DNA of 64,000 bases from Hymenobacter mucosus (GCF_900188255.1 NZ_FZNS01000001.1:372001-436000), one strand, 5' to 3'. Positions 8,864 through 20,089 are shown, numbered from the stretch's first letter. Made by a program: numbers and translations. Notes: generated by a model not told the origin, from the sequence alone.

Positions 8864-9370
8864 ATGAAGCTCTTCAACTACTTACTCGCGGGCACCTTGC
8901 TGGCTGGTGGTGCGGCCTGCCAGTCGTCGCCGACTACCCAGCCCACTGAAACAGCCGCTACCACTCCCGCTGGTACGAGCGGCAAAACGTACGGCGCTGC
9001 CATTACCGCAGAAGGCGCGCAGCCTCTATCGGCTCTCAACCAGTTACTCGGCAATAAGGATTCGGCGCAGGTAAAGCTAGTGGGCACTGCCGATGCCGTG
9101 TGTCAGGCCAAAGGCTGCTGGCTCACGCTGAAAACTTCGGAAGGCCAGGATATGCGGGTGCGCTTTAAGGACTATGCCTTCTTTGTTCCCAAAGACATTG
9201 CCGGCAAAACTGTGATTATAAATGGCTGGGCCCACCGCGAAACAGTGCCCGTAGAAGACTTACAGCACTACGCCAAAGACGCCGGCAAATCAAAGCAGGA
9301 GGTGGCAGCCATTACCCAGCCGGAGCACCAACTGAACTTTGAAGCCGACGGCGTACTAGTAACTGAATAA
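8864..9370 (+). CDS. DUF4920 domain lipoprotein
   Basis: 168 residues. The N-terminus is a lipoprotein signal (LLAGGAACQSS), followed by a Thr/Pro/Ala linker and the DUF4920 domain (about 42-168): KTYGAAITAEGAQPLSAL, VKLVGTADAVCQAKGCWL, MRVRFKDYAFFVPKDIAGK and a C-terminal EHQLNFEADGVLV. The CQAKGCW cysteine pair is conserved in the family as far as I recall, hinting at metal or disulfide chemistry, but the function is unknown. A terminator follows at 9406. Confidence 0.9.
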   Translation: MKLFNYLLAGTLLAGGAACQSSPTTQPTETAATTPAGTSGKTYGAAITAEGAQPLSALNQLLGNKDSAQVKLVGTADAVCQAKGCWLTLKTSEGQDMRVRFKDYAFFVPKDIAGKTVIINGWAHRETVPVEDLQHYAKDAGKSKQEVAAITQPEHQLNFEADGVLVTE

Positions 9371-9405
9371 AAGCAGCACCGCCTAGCACCTAGACTAGGT
9401 ATGTG

Positions 9406-9440
9406 GAGCCCCGGCAGGTTGTCGGGGCTCTTGTATTTTA
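9406..9440 (+). terminator. Rho-independent terminator
   Basis: An 8-bp stem (GAGCCCCG at 9406-9413 with CGGGGCTC at 9423-9430) is followed by a T-rich tail. It ends the DUF4920 transcript. Confidence 0.75.
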
Positions 9441-9529
9441 CCTTCTCGCAACCAACTAGGCAGCGCCAATACGGCTGACGCCGTTTAAGCCTTGACTACG
9501 CCCTGCTTGGAAAGGCGCGTAGTTTGTAG

Positions 9530-11695
<2,166 letters not shown>

Positions 11696-11747
11696 TCGTA
11701 CACTAAGGCAGGTATAGGATCTGTACAGCTCCTGGCACAAGCCTGTC

Positions 11748-12179
11748 ATGCTCACTTCGTTTCGTATGGTATTTCGTTTGCTTTTTGGTGCTGGTATTTT
11801 GCTGGCGCCGCTGTCTACGTTAGCTCAAACTACTGCTCCGGCAGTTCCCACTGCTACTAGTACGCCGCCGACGGTGCCTATTGTGGCAGTAGAGGAAGTA
11901 AAAAAAGCGCTACTGCAGCCCGGTGCAGTTTTGCTAGACGTGCGCACCCCTGAAGAGTATGCCGCGGGTCACTTGCCTGGGGCGCAAAATCTTAACTTCC
12001 GCGCCGCCGATTTTTCTACCCTGGTAGCCCAGCTCGACCCGAAAGTATCCTATATTATCTACTGCGCCTCCGGCAACCGCAGCAGCAAAACCATCCTACT
12101 GATGCAGGATAAAGGGTTCGAGCAGCTCATCAACGCGGGAGCCTACACCACGCTGCTAAAAGGTGGGGTAAAAAAGTAG
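11748..12179 (+). CDS. exported rhodanese-like protein
   Basis: 143 residues: a signal peptide (FGAGILLAPLSTLAQ) and a Pro/Thr linker lead into a single rhodanese domain (about 48-140) with VLLDVRTPEEYAAGHLPGA and the active-site loop YCASGNRS, whose Cys would carry the persulfide. Single-domain periplasmic rhodaneses handle sulfane sulfur or cyanide; the substrate is unknown. ATG 11766 is an alternative start. It sits 52 bases after ligA on the same strand but need not be functionally linked. Confidence 0.9.
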   Translation: MLTSFRMVFRLLFGAGILLAPLSTLAQTTAPAVPTATSTPPTVPIVAVEEVKKALLQPGAVLLDVRTPEEYAAGHLPGAQNLNFRAADFSTLVAQLDPKVSYIIYCASGNRSSKTILLMQDKGFEQLINAGAYTTLLKGGVKK

Positions 12180-12211
12180 GCACCTTTTGCCAAGTTAGCC
12201 TCGCCCCTACC

Positions 12212-12260
12212 AAAAAGGTCTGTTTCCGATGCCCTCATGGCACCAGAAACAGACCTTTTT
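12212..12260. terminator. bidirectional terminator
   Basis: A 15-bp perfect stem (AAAAAGGTCTGTTTC at 12212-12226 with its complement at 12246-12260) lies between convergent genes ending at 12179 and 12291. Confidence 0.85.
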
Positions 12261-12290
12261 CTTTTTGACAGTACGGTCTGGTCGGTAAAC

Positions 12291-13220
12291 CTAGAAGCTG
12301 TTCACCATGCTATTGTGCAGGGTGCGGGGGCTCCAATAGCCGCTGGCAATGATGCGACGAATAGTATACAAGGGGTCCTGCTGGTCGCGCTTTTCGGCGA
12401 GGATAAAGGCGGCGTCCATGCCACGCTTTTTCAGCTCTGGAATAGCCTCGGGGTTCCAAAGGCCAAAGGGATAGGCGAAGTAGTTGATTTTCTTGCCCGT
12501 GATTTCTTCTAGTTGCTTGGTAGGCTTCTCAATCTGCGTCACCCAGTCTTGGCCCTGGTACTTCTTCACGTTGTGGTGGTCCCAGGTGTGCGAGCCAATG
12601 ATGTTGCCTTCGTCGGAAAGCTGCTTCACCTGCGCCTTGCTCATGTAGTTGGGGCGGCCCAGGCTTACCGTCATAATGAAGTATACGGCCTTGTAGCCAT
12701 ATTTATCCAAGGTGGGCTTGGCAATGGTGAACTGGTCGAGGTCGGTATCGTCGAACGTTAGCATCACCGGCTTGCTGGGCAGGGCCGCACCCGTGGTCAG
12801 GTAGGCGTATAGCTGATCGGGTAGAATGGTGTGGTAGCCCGAATCGGCCAGCATTTTAATTTGAGCCTTAAACTGCTCCACCGGCACGATGTAGTCCTTC
12901 GCGCCCTTCGAGTCGCGCGGGCGCCAATCCCGGATCTGGTGGTAGCATAGAATGGGCACCTGAGGCCGCGCCGTAATAGTGGCGGCATCGGCCCGCTCGG
13001 TAGCCGGAATAGTAGCGGGGCTACCAGCATTGTTGGTCGTAGCGGCCGTGGCTGTACCAGCCGTCGTGATGGTGGCCGTTTCGGCAGAGTCGGTGGCGGT
13101 GCCCAGGGTTACTGCCTTGTTTTCGGAGGCGGCTGCGGTTTTAGCATCATTGCAGGCAGGCAGGATGCTGAGGGTTGCCAGCGCAGTAGCGGCCAGCAAA
13201 GAGTAATGCGTAAAGTTCAT
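12291..13220 (-). CDS. polysaccharide deacetylase family lipoprotein
   Basis: 309 residues. The start at 13220 (MNFTHYSLLAATALATL) gives a lipobox LPACN; an Ala/Thr-rich linker of about 60 residues follows. The catalytic part is a NodB-type carbohydrate esterase 4 domain: VPILCYHQIRDW at the start, the metal/catalytic motif TFDDTD, SHTWDHH for the two His ligands, and NYFAYPFGLWNPEA. Such enzymes remove N- or O-acetyl groups from peptidoglycan or exopolysaccharide; the lipid anchor places it in the periplasm or on the surface. It is divergent from dapA. Confidence 0.92.
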   Translation of the reverse strand: MNFTHYSLLAATALATLSILPACNDAKTAAASENKAVTLGTATDSAETATITTAGTATAATTNNAGSPATIPATERADAATITARPQVPILCYHQIRDWRPRDSKGAKDYIVPVEQFKAQIKMLADSGYHTILPDQLYAYLTTGAALPSKPVMLTFDDTDLDQFTIAKPTLDKYGYKAVYFIMTVSLGRPNYMSKAQVKQLSDEGNIIGSHTWDHHNVKKYQGQDWVTQIEKPTKQLEEITGKKINYFAYPFGLWNPEAIPELKKRGMDAAFILAEKRDQQDPLYTIRRIIASGYWSPRTLHNSMVNSF

Positions 13221-13297
13221 GCGGGAGATAAGGCGGCTTGGCGCAAACCGCACCGTACTTTTGAAAGGAAGCGGGTCAACCTTCGCCGTTGGTAGTG

Positions 13298-13305
13298 TAC
13301 CTTTG
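13298..13305 (+). promoter_or_regulatory. -7 box of dapA promoter
   Basis: TACCTTTG fits the Bacteroidota -7 consensus TAnnTTTG and lies 40 bases before the dapA start. It rules out the upstream in-frame start at 13289. No convincing -33 TTTG is present. Confidence 0.6.
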
Positions 13306-13345
13306 CGGCGGGTTTCCCCTTACAAATCAACCGCTAATTTCCCGC

Positions 13346-14215
13346 ATGGACAAACTCCGTGGCACTGGTGTAGCTCTCGTTACTCCCTTCACTCCCACCC
13401 CCGACCACGCTATAGATTACCCGGCCCTGCGCCGCCTGATTGATTTCACCTTGGAAGGCGGCGTGGAGTACCTCGTCATCAACGGTACTACTGCCGAATC
13501 GCCGACCATCAGCTCGGAAGAAAAAGCTGAAATTCTACGGGTAACGAAAGAGCACGTAGCGGGCCGCGTCCCCCTGGTATACGGCATCGGAGGCAACGAT
13601 ACGGCTGGGGTAGAAGCTACCATTCGCGCAACTAATCTGGAAGGTATTACGGCTATCCTATCGGCTAGTCCCTACTACAATAAGCCTAGCCAGGCGGGCA
13701 TTATTGCCCACTACCAGCGCCTCGCCGACGCCTCGCCCGTGCCCTTGTTGCTGTATAACGTACCGGGCCGCACAGCCTCAAACATTACGGCGACTACTAC
13801 CCTGGAGTTAGCAAAGCATCCCAACATCATTGGTACCAAAGAAGCTAGCGGCAACCTGGAGCAGTGCATCGCCATTGCCGCCGGCAAACCCGACGACTTC
13901 CTGCTGATTTCGGGGGATGATATGATGACAACCTCACTCATTAGCTTTGGCGCCGTGGGCATCATTTCGGTGCTGGCCAACGCCTTCCCGCGCCGCTTCT
14001 CCGACATGACTCGATATGCCCTGGCCGGCGACTTTCAAGCAGCTAGCCAGCTTCTTTTCGGTTTCGTGGGGTTGAACCCCCTAATGTACGAGGAAAGCAA
14101 CCCCGTGGGCGTGAAAGCTGCCCTGGCCGCCCAGGGCCTCTGCGCCGACGCCGTGCGCCTACCCCTGGTAGAAGGCTCCGAGAGCCTGAAGCAACGGATA
14201 GGGCAGCTGGTGTGA
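13346..14215 (+). CDS. dapA: 4-hydroxy-tetrahydrodipicolinate synthase
   Basis: A 289-residue TIM-barrel aldolase that condenses pyruvate with aspartate semialdehyde, the first committed step to diaminopimelate and lysine. The start MDKLRGTGVALVTPF is the family start and lies downstream of a -7 box. Key residues: Schiff-base Lys165 in IIGTKEASGN, Tyr137 and Arg142 in LLLYNVPGRTASN, the Thr pair in NGTTAESPT and YYNKPSQ. It is cytosolic. Its stop overlaps the GTG start of the next gene by four bases. Confidence 0.97.
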   Translation: MDKLRGTGVALVTPFTPTPDHAIDYPALRRLIDFTLEGGVEYLVINGTTAESPTISSEEKAEILRVTKEHVAGRVPLVYGIGGNDTAGVEATIRATNLEGITAILSASPYYNKPSQAGIIAHYQRLADASPVPLLLYNVPGRTASNITATTTLELAKHPNIIGTKEASGNLEQCIAIAAGKPDDFLLISGDDMMTTSLISFGAVGIISVLANAFPRRFSDMTRYALAGDFQAASQLLFGFVGLNPLMYEESNPVGVKAALAAQGLCADAVRLPLVEGSESLKQRIGQLV

Positions 14216-14871
14216 GCGAGCTTTTCAGCTCTTACCTGCTACCTGTTTGCCTGCTTGGCTTTTACGCGCCGATGCTTGCTAGTAGCAGATATCGATATCG
14301 GCCCATTCAGCAAAAGCCCCAGCTACTCAAGTGGATTCATTTGGGTGGCTGGGGCTTCTCTGTGCTGCAGCTGGCAGCTTTCGAACTGTTTAATGTTTCC
14401 CTGCGGAGCCAATGGGCAGATGCTATTCCCTTCGGGTTAGCTTGGCTTGCTGGCGGCAGCTATTTTACCATCCGCCGCCGACACCTCCGGACAAGTAGCA
14501 GGCTATACTTTGGGGGCTGGTTTTTATACCCTGGTTTATTAGCCGGATCTTACTTCCTGGACCGAATATGCTTTTCACTTGTTTCCCTGCCTATTCTGGT
14601 CTTTCTGCCCAGCACCGAATTTTACTCCAGTGCTGATTGCTCCCTCCGCGCAGCCGCCAAAGGTTTTTTAGCGCCTCCTCAAGTAGCGCTGATAACCCCG
14701 GCAGGACTAGCACTGGAGAAACATCACGGCACCGTGAACCGGGACGAAGTGGCCCTGGATGAGCCCACCGCTGTAACCGATGTGACTATTATTCCTGCCT
14801 TTTCGTCTGATACGCTTTCCGTGATGATAACTAGCCCTACCGGTAAACAGAAGCTAACTTTTCCTCACTGA
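14212..14871 (+). CDS. hypothetical membrane protein coupled to dapA
   Basis: 219 residues, function not recognised. The GTG start at 14212 overlaps the dapA TGA (GTGA), so translation is probably coupled. Residues 1-145 contain about four hydrophobic segments (SYLLPVCLLGFYAPMLA, GGWGFSVLQLAAFELF, IPFGLAWLAGG, LYPGLLAGSYFL plus VSLPILVFLP); the C-terminal 70 residues are polar and beta-like. There is nothing linking it to lysine synthesis in its sequence. Its stop abuts the stop of the convergent gene with zero bases between. Confidence 0.72.
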   Translation: MSELFSSYLLPVCLLGFYAPMLASSRYRYRPIQQKPQLLKWIHLGGWGFSVLQLAAFELFNVSLRSQWADAIPFGLAWLAGGSYFTIRRRHLRTSSRLYFGGWFLYPGLLAGSYFLDRICFSLVSLPILVFLPSTEFYSSADCSLRAAAKGFLAPPQVALITPAGLALEKHHGTVNRDEVALDEPTAVTDVTIIPAFSSDTLSVMITSPTGKQKLTFPH

Positions 14872-15603
14872 CTACCAGCCGCTGGCTAGCACATCTGCCA
14901 CGTGCAGGGTTTTGATGGGCTTTTTCTCCCGGCGGATGTAAGCATCAAGGTGCATGAGGCAGCTTGTATCAGTACTAATGAGGTAGTCGGCACCGGTGGC
15001 AAGGGCATGCTCCACCTTCTGCTCAGCCATGGCTACGGATATGGCCTCAAACTTCACGGCAAAGGTGCCACCAAAGCCGCAGCACGTTTCCGTTTCGGCC
15101 ATTTCCAGGCGCTCTAGGCTAGGAATAGCATCGAGAAGCTGGCGGGGTGCTTCGCGGATACCACACTCGCGCAGGGCCGAACATGAGTCGTGGTAGGTGT
15201 ACTTGCCGGTGAGGCGCGCCTTGGGAATGGACGTTACGCCCAGCACATCTACCAGAAACTCGGTCAATTCAAAGGCGCGACGCTGCACTCCGTGGTAGCG
15301 GGCGGCATCAGCGGTACCTTCAAATAAATCGGCGTAGGTGTTGCGCACCATGCCAATGCAGGAAGCCGAGGGGCTCACAATGTAGCGTTCCTCCTGGGTT
15401 GGAAAGTCGGAGAGAAACTTGCGGGCTACCTCGCAGCTCTGCTCCTTGTAGCCCGCATTATAAGCCGGCTGTCCGCAGCAGGTTTGGTTAGCGTTGTAGT
15501 GCACTTCGCAGCCCACAGCCTCTAGCACCTTCACCATGTTTAGGGCCGTTTGGGGGAAAAGTTGATCTACAAAGCAGGGAATAAACAGGTCGACGGCTGG
15601 CAT
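14872..15603 (-). CDS. LutA-like (Fe-S) protein with two CCG domains
   Basis: 243 residues with two cysteine-rich CCG domains (PF02754): the first has IPCFVDQLFP and NQTCCGQPAYNAGY, the second has YHDSCSALRECGI and ETCCGFGGTFAVK. This is the architecture of LutA/YkgE, the small subunit of the L-lactate or glycolate oxidising complex, and of heterodisulfide reductase-like proteins; the CCG motifs bind an iron-sulfur cluster. LutB and LutC are not adjacent, so here it is an orphan or acts with subunits encoded elsewhere. Confidence 0.9.
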   Translation of the reverse strand: MPAVDLFIPCFVDQLFPQTALNMVKVLEAVGCEVHYNANQTCCGQPAYNAGYKEQSCEVARKFLSDFPTQEERYIVSPSASCIGMVRNTYADLFEGTADAARYHGVQRRAFELTEFLVDVLGVTSIPKARLTGKYTYHDSCSALRECGIREAPRQLLDAIPSLERLEMAETETCCGFGGTFAVKFEAISVAMAEQKVEHALATGADYLISTDTSCLMHLDAYIRREKKPIKTLHVADVLASGW

Positions 15604-15705
15604 GAGGAAAGAAATTCAGAGGATTGGCCTAAGTAGAGGGCAGCCGTTCGTACGTTGCAAAGGGCTCCTTTTCGGCGCACTCCCCCATTCAAAAACAAAG
15701 TAAGC

Positions 15706-16560
15706 TTAATGCGCTGCGAAAATACGCTGATTCCATTCTTGGGCCTCGGCTAGCGCTACTAGGTTTAAACCAGGCGCCTGCCCTACCTCCTGCGCGAAGT
15801 CCAAGAGGCGTTCGGTGGGCATATTGCCCGTGAGCTGGTCGGCAGCCATGGGGCAGCCACCGTAGCCACCCAAGGCCCCATCGAAGTGGCGGCAGCCTGC
15901 TGCATACGCGGCCTGCACCTTCTCGTGCCAGCTGCCAGGGGTAGTATGCAGGTGGGCGCCAAACCGGATGGTGGGGAAGGCAGCCGTAAGCTCCCGAAAT
16001 GCCGGACCAATCGTGGCAGGCGTAGACACGCCAATAGTGTCCGACAAGGCCACATTGCGCACGCGCAAGTCCGCAAGCTTCTGGGTGAACTCCCCCAGCA
16101 CGGCGGGGCTCCAGGCATCGCCATAGGGGTTGCCGAAACCCATGCTCAGGTACACCACCTGCTCCTGCCCACTGCGGGCGCACAGCTCCTGCATTCGGGT
16201 CACGTCGTCGAGGGCTTGGGCAATGCTTTTGTTGGTATTACGCTGCTGGAACGTTTCCGACACGGACAGGGGAAAACCGATGTAGTGGATTTGGGAGTAC
16301 TGAGCCGCCGTTTCAGCGCCGCGCAGGTTGGCCACAATAGCCAACAGCTGCGTTGTCGATTTGCTCAGCTCTAAGCCAGCCAGCACCTCGGTGGTGTCGG
16401 CGAGTTGGGGTATGGCTTTGGGCGAGACAAACGAACCGAAATCAAGCGTATCGAAGCCCACTCGCAGCAAGGCATTGAGGTAGGCTATTTTATCGGCGGT
16501 GGGAATGAAGGTCGACCAGCCCTGCATGGCATCGCGCGGGCATTCGGTGAGGTGGAGCAT
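15706..16560 (-). CDS. hydroxymethylglutaryl-CoA lyase
   Basis: 284 residues, HMGL-like TIM barrel. It cleaves HMG-CoA to acetoacetate and acetyl-CoA in leucine breakdown. The start MLHLTECPRDAMQGW lies 32 bases after a -7 box; the longer open frame to 16668 is not used. Signature: PRD at 8-10 (usual EVGPRDGLQ reads ECPRDAMQ), metal site AHLHTT, and the catalytic loop GGYGGCPMA followed by LTGNMPTE, with the conserved Cys and Asn. Typical length is about 300. Confidence 0.93.
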   Translation of the reverse strand: MLHLTECPRDAMQGWSTFIPTADKIAYLNALLRVGFDTLDFGSFVSPKAIPQLADTTEVLAGLELSKSTTQLLAIVANLRGAETAAQYSQIHYIGFPLSVSETFQQRNTNKSIAQALDDVTRMQELCARSGQEQVVYLSMGFGNPYGDAWSPAVLGEFTQKLADLRVRNVALSDTIGVSTPATIGPAFRELTAAFPTIRFGAHLHTTPGSWHEKVQAAYAAGCRHFDGALGGYGGCPMAADQLTGNMPTERLLDFAQEVGQAPGLNLVALAEAQEWNQRIFAAH

Positions 16561-16591
16561 AACAAACGGGTGGGTAGAAAATGGAGCTTCG

Positions 16592-16599
16592 CAAAGGTA
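16592..16599 (-). promoter_or_regulatory. -7 box of HMG-CoA lyase gene
   Basis: On the minus strand this reads TACCTTTG, a match to TAnnTTTG, 32 bases before the ATG at 16560. It supports that start. No clear -33 element. Confidence 0.55.
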
Positions 16600-16783
16600 G
16601 GATAACCTGGCCCTAGGGCGCGTACCAACTATTACAGCTCTTCGGACCCGCAGTCCGCTGGCCTCCACTATATGCCTGGTACAAGGCAGGTAGCCCTACT
16701 CCCAACAGATAGTATGCATACCGAACTACTCCTACCGGCTTCGGGTTTAACTAGGTACCTCTTTTGCTACTTACTCCCGTTCG

Positions 16784-18127
16784 ATGTTGCCTCGCCTGCG
16801 CGCCTTACCTGCTTTTCTACTTATCTTATTTCTAACCGCCTGTAGCCAGTCACAAACCCTGCAGGGCATTTTTCAGAAGGCCAACCCCCACGAAGAATAC
16901 GAACGTCGTTTGCGCCAAGCCCGCCTCGACGAAACCGCGCTGGGCCGCGACTGGCTTCGGGCAGCCGACCAAGCACTGCGCGATTCGCTGACGGTTAGCC
17001 TGCCTTTCCAGGAAAGCGGCTTTTTCCCCGCCGACCGCGCCGTGGCAGTGGGCTACCGCTACCTTGTTCGCACTGGCGAGGCTATTCACGTGAGCCTCAC
17101 GCTAGCACCCGGCACGGAAGCCCCGCGTGTTTTTCTGGATGCCTTTGAGTTGCGCCCCGATCAGCAAGCCGCTCCGCGCCTGCTAGCCTCCGCTGATACG
17201 GCTGCTCTTTCCTTCCGGTACGTGGCCGAAGATAGCCGCCAGCATGTGCTGCGGGTGCAGCCAGAACTGCTGCGCGCCGGGCGCTACACGGTCCGTATTC
17301 AGCGGGAGCCAAGTTTGGGATTTCCTGTGAAAGGGAAGAACGACGTAGCTGTGGGTAGCTTCTGGGGGGTGGCCCGCGACGGTGGCGCGCGCCGGCACGA
17401 GGGCATTGATATTTTTGCCAAGCGTGGCACTCCGGCTGTAGCCGTCACTAATGGCTATATCACCCGCGTCAATGAAACCAAGTTGGGGGGCCGCGTGGTG
17501 TGGCTGGCTGATGCGGAGCATGGCCAGCACATTTACTACGCCCACCTCGATAAGCAGCTAGTACAGCCCGGCCAGCAAGTGCGCACAGGCGACACGCTCG
17601 GCCTCGTTGGCAACACGGGCAATGCCCGCACTACCCCACCCCACTTGCACTTCGGCGTGTATCGTTCGGGCCAGGGCGCTGTTGACCCCTTCCCGTTCGT
17701 GCGCCACGCCGACGTGCTGCCCCCGGCACCTCGCACCATGCCCAGCCGCCTGGGCCAGTGGGTGCGCGCTCGGGAACCCCGGGTAGGATTGCGCCACAGC
17801 CCAACCACTAAGGCTACTTCGTTTACCACCGCTACCCGCTCGACCCCCCTGTTGGTACTAGGAGCTACCGCTGATTGGCTGCGGGTGCAGTTGCCAGCTG
17901 GCGGCACCGGCTTTGTAGCGGCGAAGGCCGTGCTTACGGCAGCTCCCCTGCGCCGGGAAGCACTACCAAATTCCGCCGACTTGTATGCCCTGCCTAGCCC
18001 TAATGCCCCCGCGCTAGACACGCTGGCAGCCCGTACGAGTGTCGCCGTCATCGGCGAATTTGGGGGCTACCGTCTCGTGCGCAAACCCAACGGGCGCGTA
18101 GGGTGGCTTGCTCCCGTAGCATCATAG
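16784..18127 (+). CDS. M23 family peptidoglycan peptidase lipoprotein
   Basis: 447 residues. Lipobox LFLTACSQ follows a short signal. A beta-rich N-terminal region (about 30-180) precedes a LytM/M23 domain with the zinc motifs HEGID (near 206) and HLHFGVYR (near 287), so cleavage of peptide cross-links in the cell wall is expected. The last 125 residues hold two SH3-like repeats (WVRAREPRVGLRHSPTT ... WLRVQLPAGGTGFV and LYALPSPNAPALDTLA ... YRLVRKPNGRVGWL) that would bind the wall. The gene stands alone. Confidence 0.93.
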   Translation: MLPRLRALPAFLLILFLTACSQSQTLQGIFQKANPHEEYERRLRQARLDETALGRDWLRAADQALRDSLTVSLPFQESGFFPADRAVAVGYRYLVRTGEAIHVSLTLAPGTEAPRVFLDAFELRPDQQAAPRLLASADTAALSFRYVAEDSRQHVLRVQPELLRAGRYTVRIQREPSLGFPVKGKNDVAVGSFWGVARDGGARRHEGIDIFAKRGTPAVAVTNGYITRVNETKLGGRVVWLADAEHGQHIYYAHLDKQLVQPGQQVRTGDTLGLVGNTGNARTTPPHLHFGVYRSGQGAVDPFPFVRHADVLPPAPRTMPSRLGQWVRAREPRVGLRHSPTTKATSFTTATRSTPLLVLGATADWLRVQLPAGGTGFVAAKAVLTAAPLRREALPNSADLYALPSPNAPALDTLAARTSVAVIGEFGGYRLVRKPNGRVGWLAPVAS

Positions 18128-18240
18128 CCAGCCCGGAGGGCCTAGCTCTAGCTATTCATCAGGGTCTTTTTTGATGCCCCAGGCTAGCTTCATGTTTTGT
18201 TCATGTACGGGTTGGTAGGTTTGCCCCGGTGATTGGAGTA

Positions 18241-18280
18241 AAGCGCGGTGTACTTCTCAACGGAGAGGTACACCGCGTTT
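18241..18280 (+). terminator. long hairpin after the M23 gene
   Basis: 13 bp with one G-T pair (18241-18253 with 18268-18280, core CGCGGTGTAC), with the inner TCTC/GAGA able to pair as well. T-tail is weak (TTTATGTTT). The rest of 18128-18426 shows no gene. Confidence 0.55.
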
Positions 18281-18372
18281 ATGTTTCGCCAGCAACCCAA
18301 GGCCATATCTTCTAGAACCTACTACCTAAGGGCCGAGTGCATCTACTGCTATCTAGTTGACTAGAAAGTAAC

Positions 18373-18406
18373 AAAAAAGGCCTCACCATCTGGTGAGGCC
18401 TTTTTT
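18373..18406. terminator. bidirectional terminator
   Basis: A 16-bp perfect inverted repeat (18373-18388 with 18391-18406), A6 on one side and T6 on the other, between convergent genes ending at 18127 and 18427. Confidence 0.9.
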
Positions 18407-18426
18407 GTTTGGCAGTAGTGACAAGT

Positions 18427-19029
18427 TTATTCAGCAACTATCACCGCACGACCTAACTTCTTCGAGAAAGCAAGCCGACGCTCCCGTCCTTCCGATGCGG
18501 TGTAGTCAAACCCGATAGAGCGGGTATCTTCTTTCACGGAGCTCCACGATTGTACATCTACATTCTCAGGCTGCGCGGAAGTGCGTGGTATGGCAGGCTG
18601 CACAAACCGGTCGGTAGCAAAAAAGGAATTCATGCCCTGCAGAATGGCAATTTCCTTGTCGCGGACAGTAGCGGCTCGTGGGTCGGCTAGGTCACGCTCG
18701 TTTATAAGCGCAGTAGCGGGCATCACTTCCTTGCGCAAGGTGTCGCCGGTACTACGCACGATGATGAAGTACGCCTGCGCCGTGGCAATCTTTGGCCCGC
18801 GCAACTGCAGAATAAAATTGTCCTTCGTCTTGGCGTTGGAGAAGTAATGGGTGGTATTCACTGTGCGCAGCACCGTGCGTTCCGAAACCCGATTGCGGCT
18901 ACCTTCTGGGGAGGGAGAAAATATCTGCTGGGAGTTCTTGGAGTTCCCCACTTCCCGCTCCGTGTTGATGCAGGAACTGGTATACAGCAGTAACAGAGCG
19001 CAGGTGGTGGGGAGGACAAGCTTTTTCAT
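18427..19029 (-). CDS. hypothetical lipoprotein
   Basis: 200 residues, not recognised. The start at 19029 (MKKLVLPTTCALLLLY) gives a lipobox TSSCIN. The body is polar with no repeats; notable stretches are TVNTTHYFSNAKTKDNFIL, AQAYFIIVRSTGDTLRKEV and RRLAFSKKLGRAVIVAE. It is flanked by a terminator and a 328-base gap, so it is a monocistronic gene. Confidence 0.78.
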   Translation of the reverse strand: MKKLVLPTTCALLLLYTSSCINTEREVGNSKNSQQIFSPSPEGSRNRVSERTVLRTVNTTHYFSNAKTKDNFILQLRGPKIATAQAYFIIVRSTGDTLRKEVMPATALINERDLADPRAATVRDKEIAILQGMNSFFATDRFVQPAIPRTSAQPENVDVQSWSSVKEDTRSIGFDYTASEGRERRLAFSKKLGRAVIVAE

Positions 19030-19357
19030 TGTTGGACAGTCGACCATCTTCTAATCAGTTCGGCAAATTACAAAACCTCCGATAGCCTTTTCGGATGAAG
19101 AGGTCGGCCTAGCCATTTTTATACCAGAACAGCGGGCAAGAGCCCTGTACCGTAAAAAACAACTGGAGGTTATGTGAGAATCTATGTGGGCTGGTGTGGT
19201 AGTCTCTGTGCTGACTCTATGTAAAAACCAGCCACCACAACACCCGCTTTTTTTACGATTATTTACGCGTCAAATGCATTTACTGTTCTTAAAACTGCCG
19301 TGGTTTCACGGTATTATGCGGCTTCCAATACTGTTTTTTTGCCTTACCTCCTCAGCT
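19030..19357. other. gene-free stretch
   Basis: 328 bases upstream of the lipoprotein gene. A short plus-strand frame (19184-19378) exists but overlaps the next gene and lacks protein character. No RNA gene or repeat seen. Confidence 0.6.
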
Positions 19358-20089
19358 TTATATTATATCAAGCTCTAATCCTATTACTACGCGGGGTAGC
19401 TCGGGATAGAACGTGCGGGCGCTGGGCGTGAAAGTGTGCGTGAGCCGGTAGCGGCCTACTGCCACCAAACGACCCGAGCCTAAGCGCGCACCCACTGTCA
19501 GGGGCCACCGCTCCAAATAGTCCAATCCCCGCTCATTTACTATAGTCCGCTTCGCCCTATTGCTGCCGCCTCTGTCCTGGTAGGTGTGCAAGGTACCAAA
19601 AACCCAACCAGCTCCAGCCGTCAGATCCAGATAGCGCCCAACTACGTTGCCCCGGCGCCCGAAGTTTAGGCGCATATATGGCTCCAGTACTGCCTGCTGA
19701 ATCACCAGATTTTCGGAGTGATGAGTGGTAGCGTTAGGCAGCACTTTCTGGGCGTTTTGCACCAAGGCATAGTTTAGACGCACGTAACGTACATCAAACC
19801 CCACGGCAGCCTGCTGTGAAAGGCGGAATTTATACCGCATTCCGGCAAATAGCTCCGCAGAGCTAAAACTACGCAACTCGGCTCCCGAATTCTTAGAGCG
19901 CCCTACCACGGGAGCATACCCTACATAGGCATGCTGAAAAAAAGCTCGGTTAGGGCCCGTGCGCGTTTCTACCGTATCAAAACGCGTTACGGAGCGGAGC
20001 AGCACACGCTGGGCCTGGGCAACTGAGGCCGTCAAGCTACTCAAAAGCACCGCTGCCAACAGGATGCGCGCGAAAGACTTCATCCTCAT
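19358..20089 (-). CDS. outer-membrane beta-barrel-like protein
   Basis: 243 residues with signal peptide (LLAAVLLSSLTASVAQA). The rest is a run of alternating amphipathic strands with aromatic ends (VGYAPVVGR, AELFAGMRYKFRL, AAVGFDVRYVRLNYAL, LDLTAGAGWVFGTLH, LTVGARLGSGRLVAVGRY) ending in VVIGLELDII, as in small outer-membrane barrels. The ATG overlaps the subtilase TGA by four bases (ATGA), so both are made from one transcript. Confidence 0.78.
   Translation of the reverse strand: MRMKSFARILLAAVLLSSLTASVAQAQRVLLRSVTRFDTVETRTGPNRAFFQHAYVGYAPVVGRSKNSGAELRSFSSAELFAGMRYKFRLSQQAAVGFDVRYVRLNYALVQNAQKVLPNATTHHSENLVIQQAVLEPYMRLNFGRRGNVVGRYLDLTAGAGWVFGTLHTYQDRGGSNRAKRTIVNERGLDYLERWPLTVGARLGSGRLVAVGRYRLTHTFTPSARTFYPELPRVVIGLELDII

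Noticed and set aside
14872..16560. Complete lactate-utilisation operon
   Set aside because: Only a LutA-like gene is present; no LutB, LutC or permease lies beside it.
19184..19378. 64-residue plus-strand frame
   Set aside because: Overlaps the stop of the beta-barrel gene, AT-rich low-complexity sequence.
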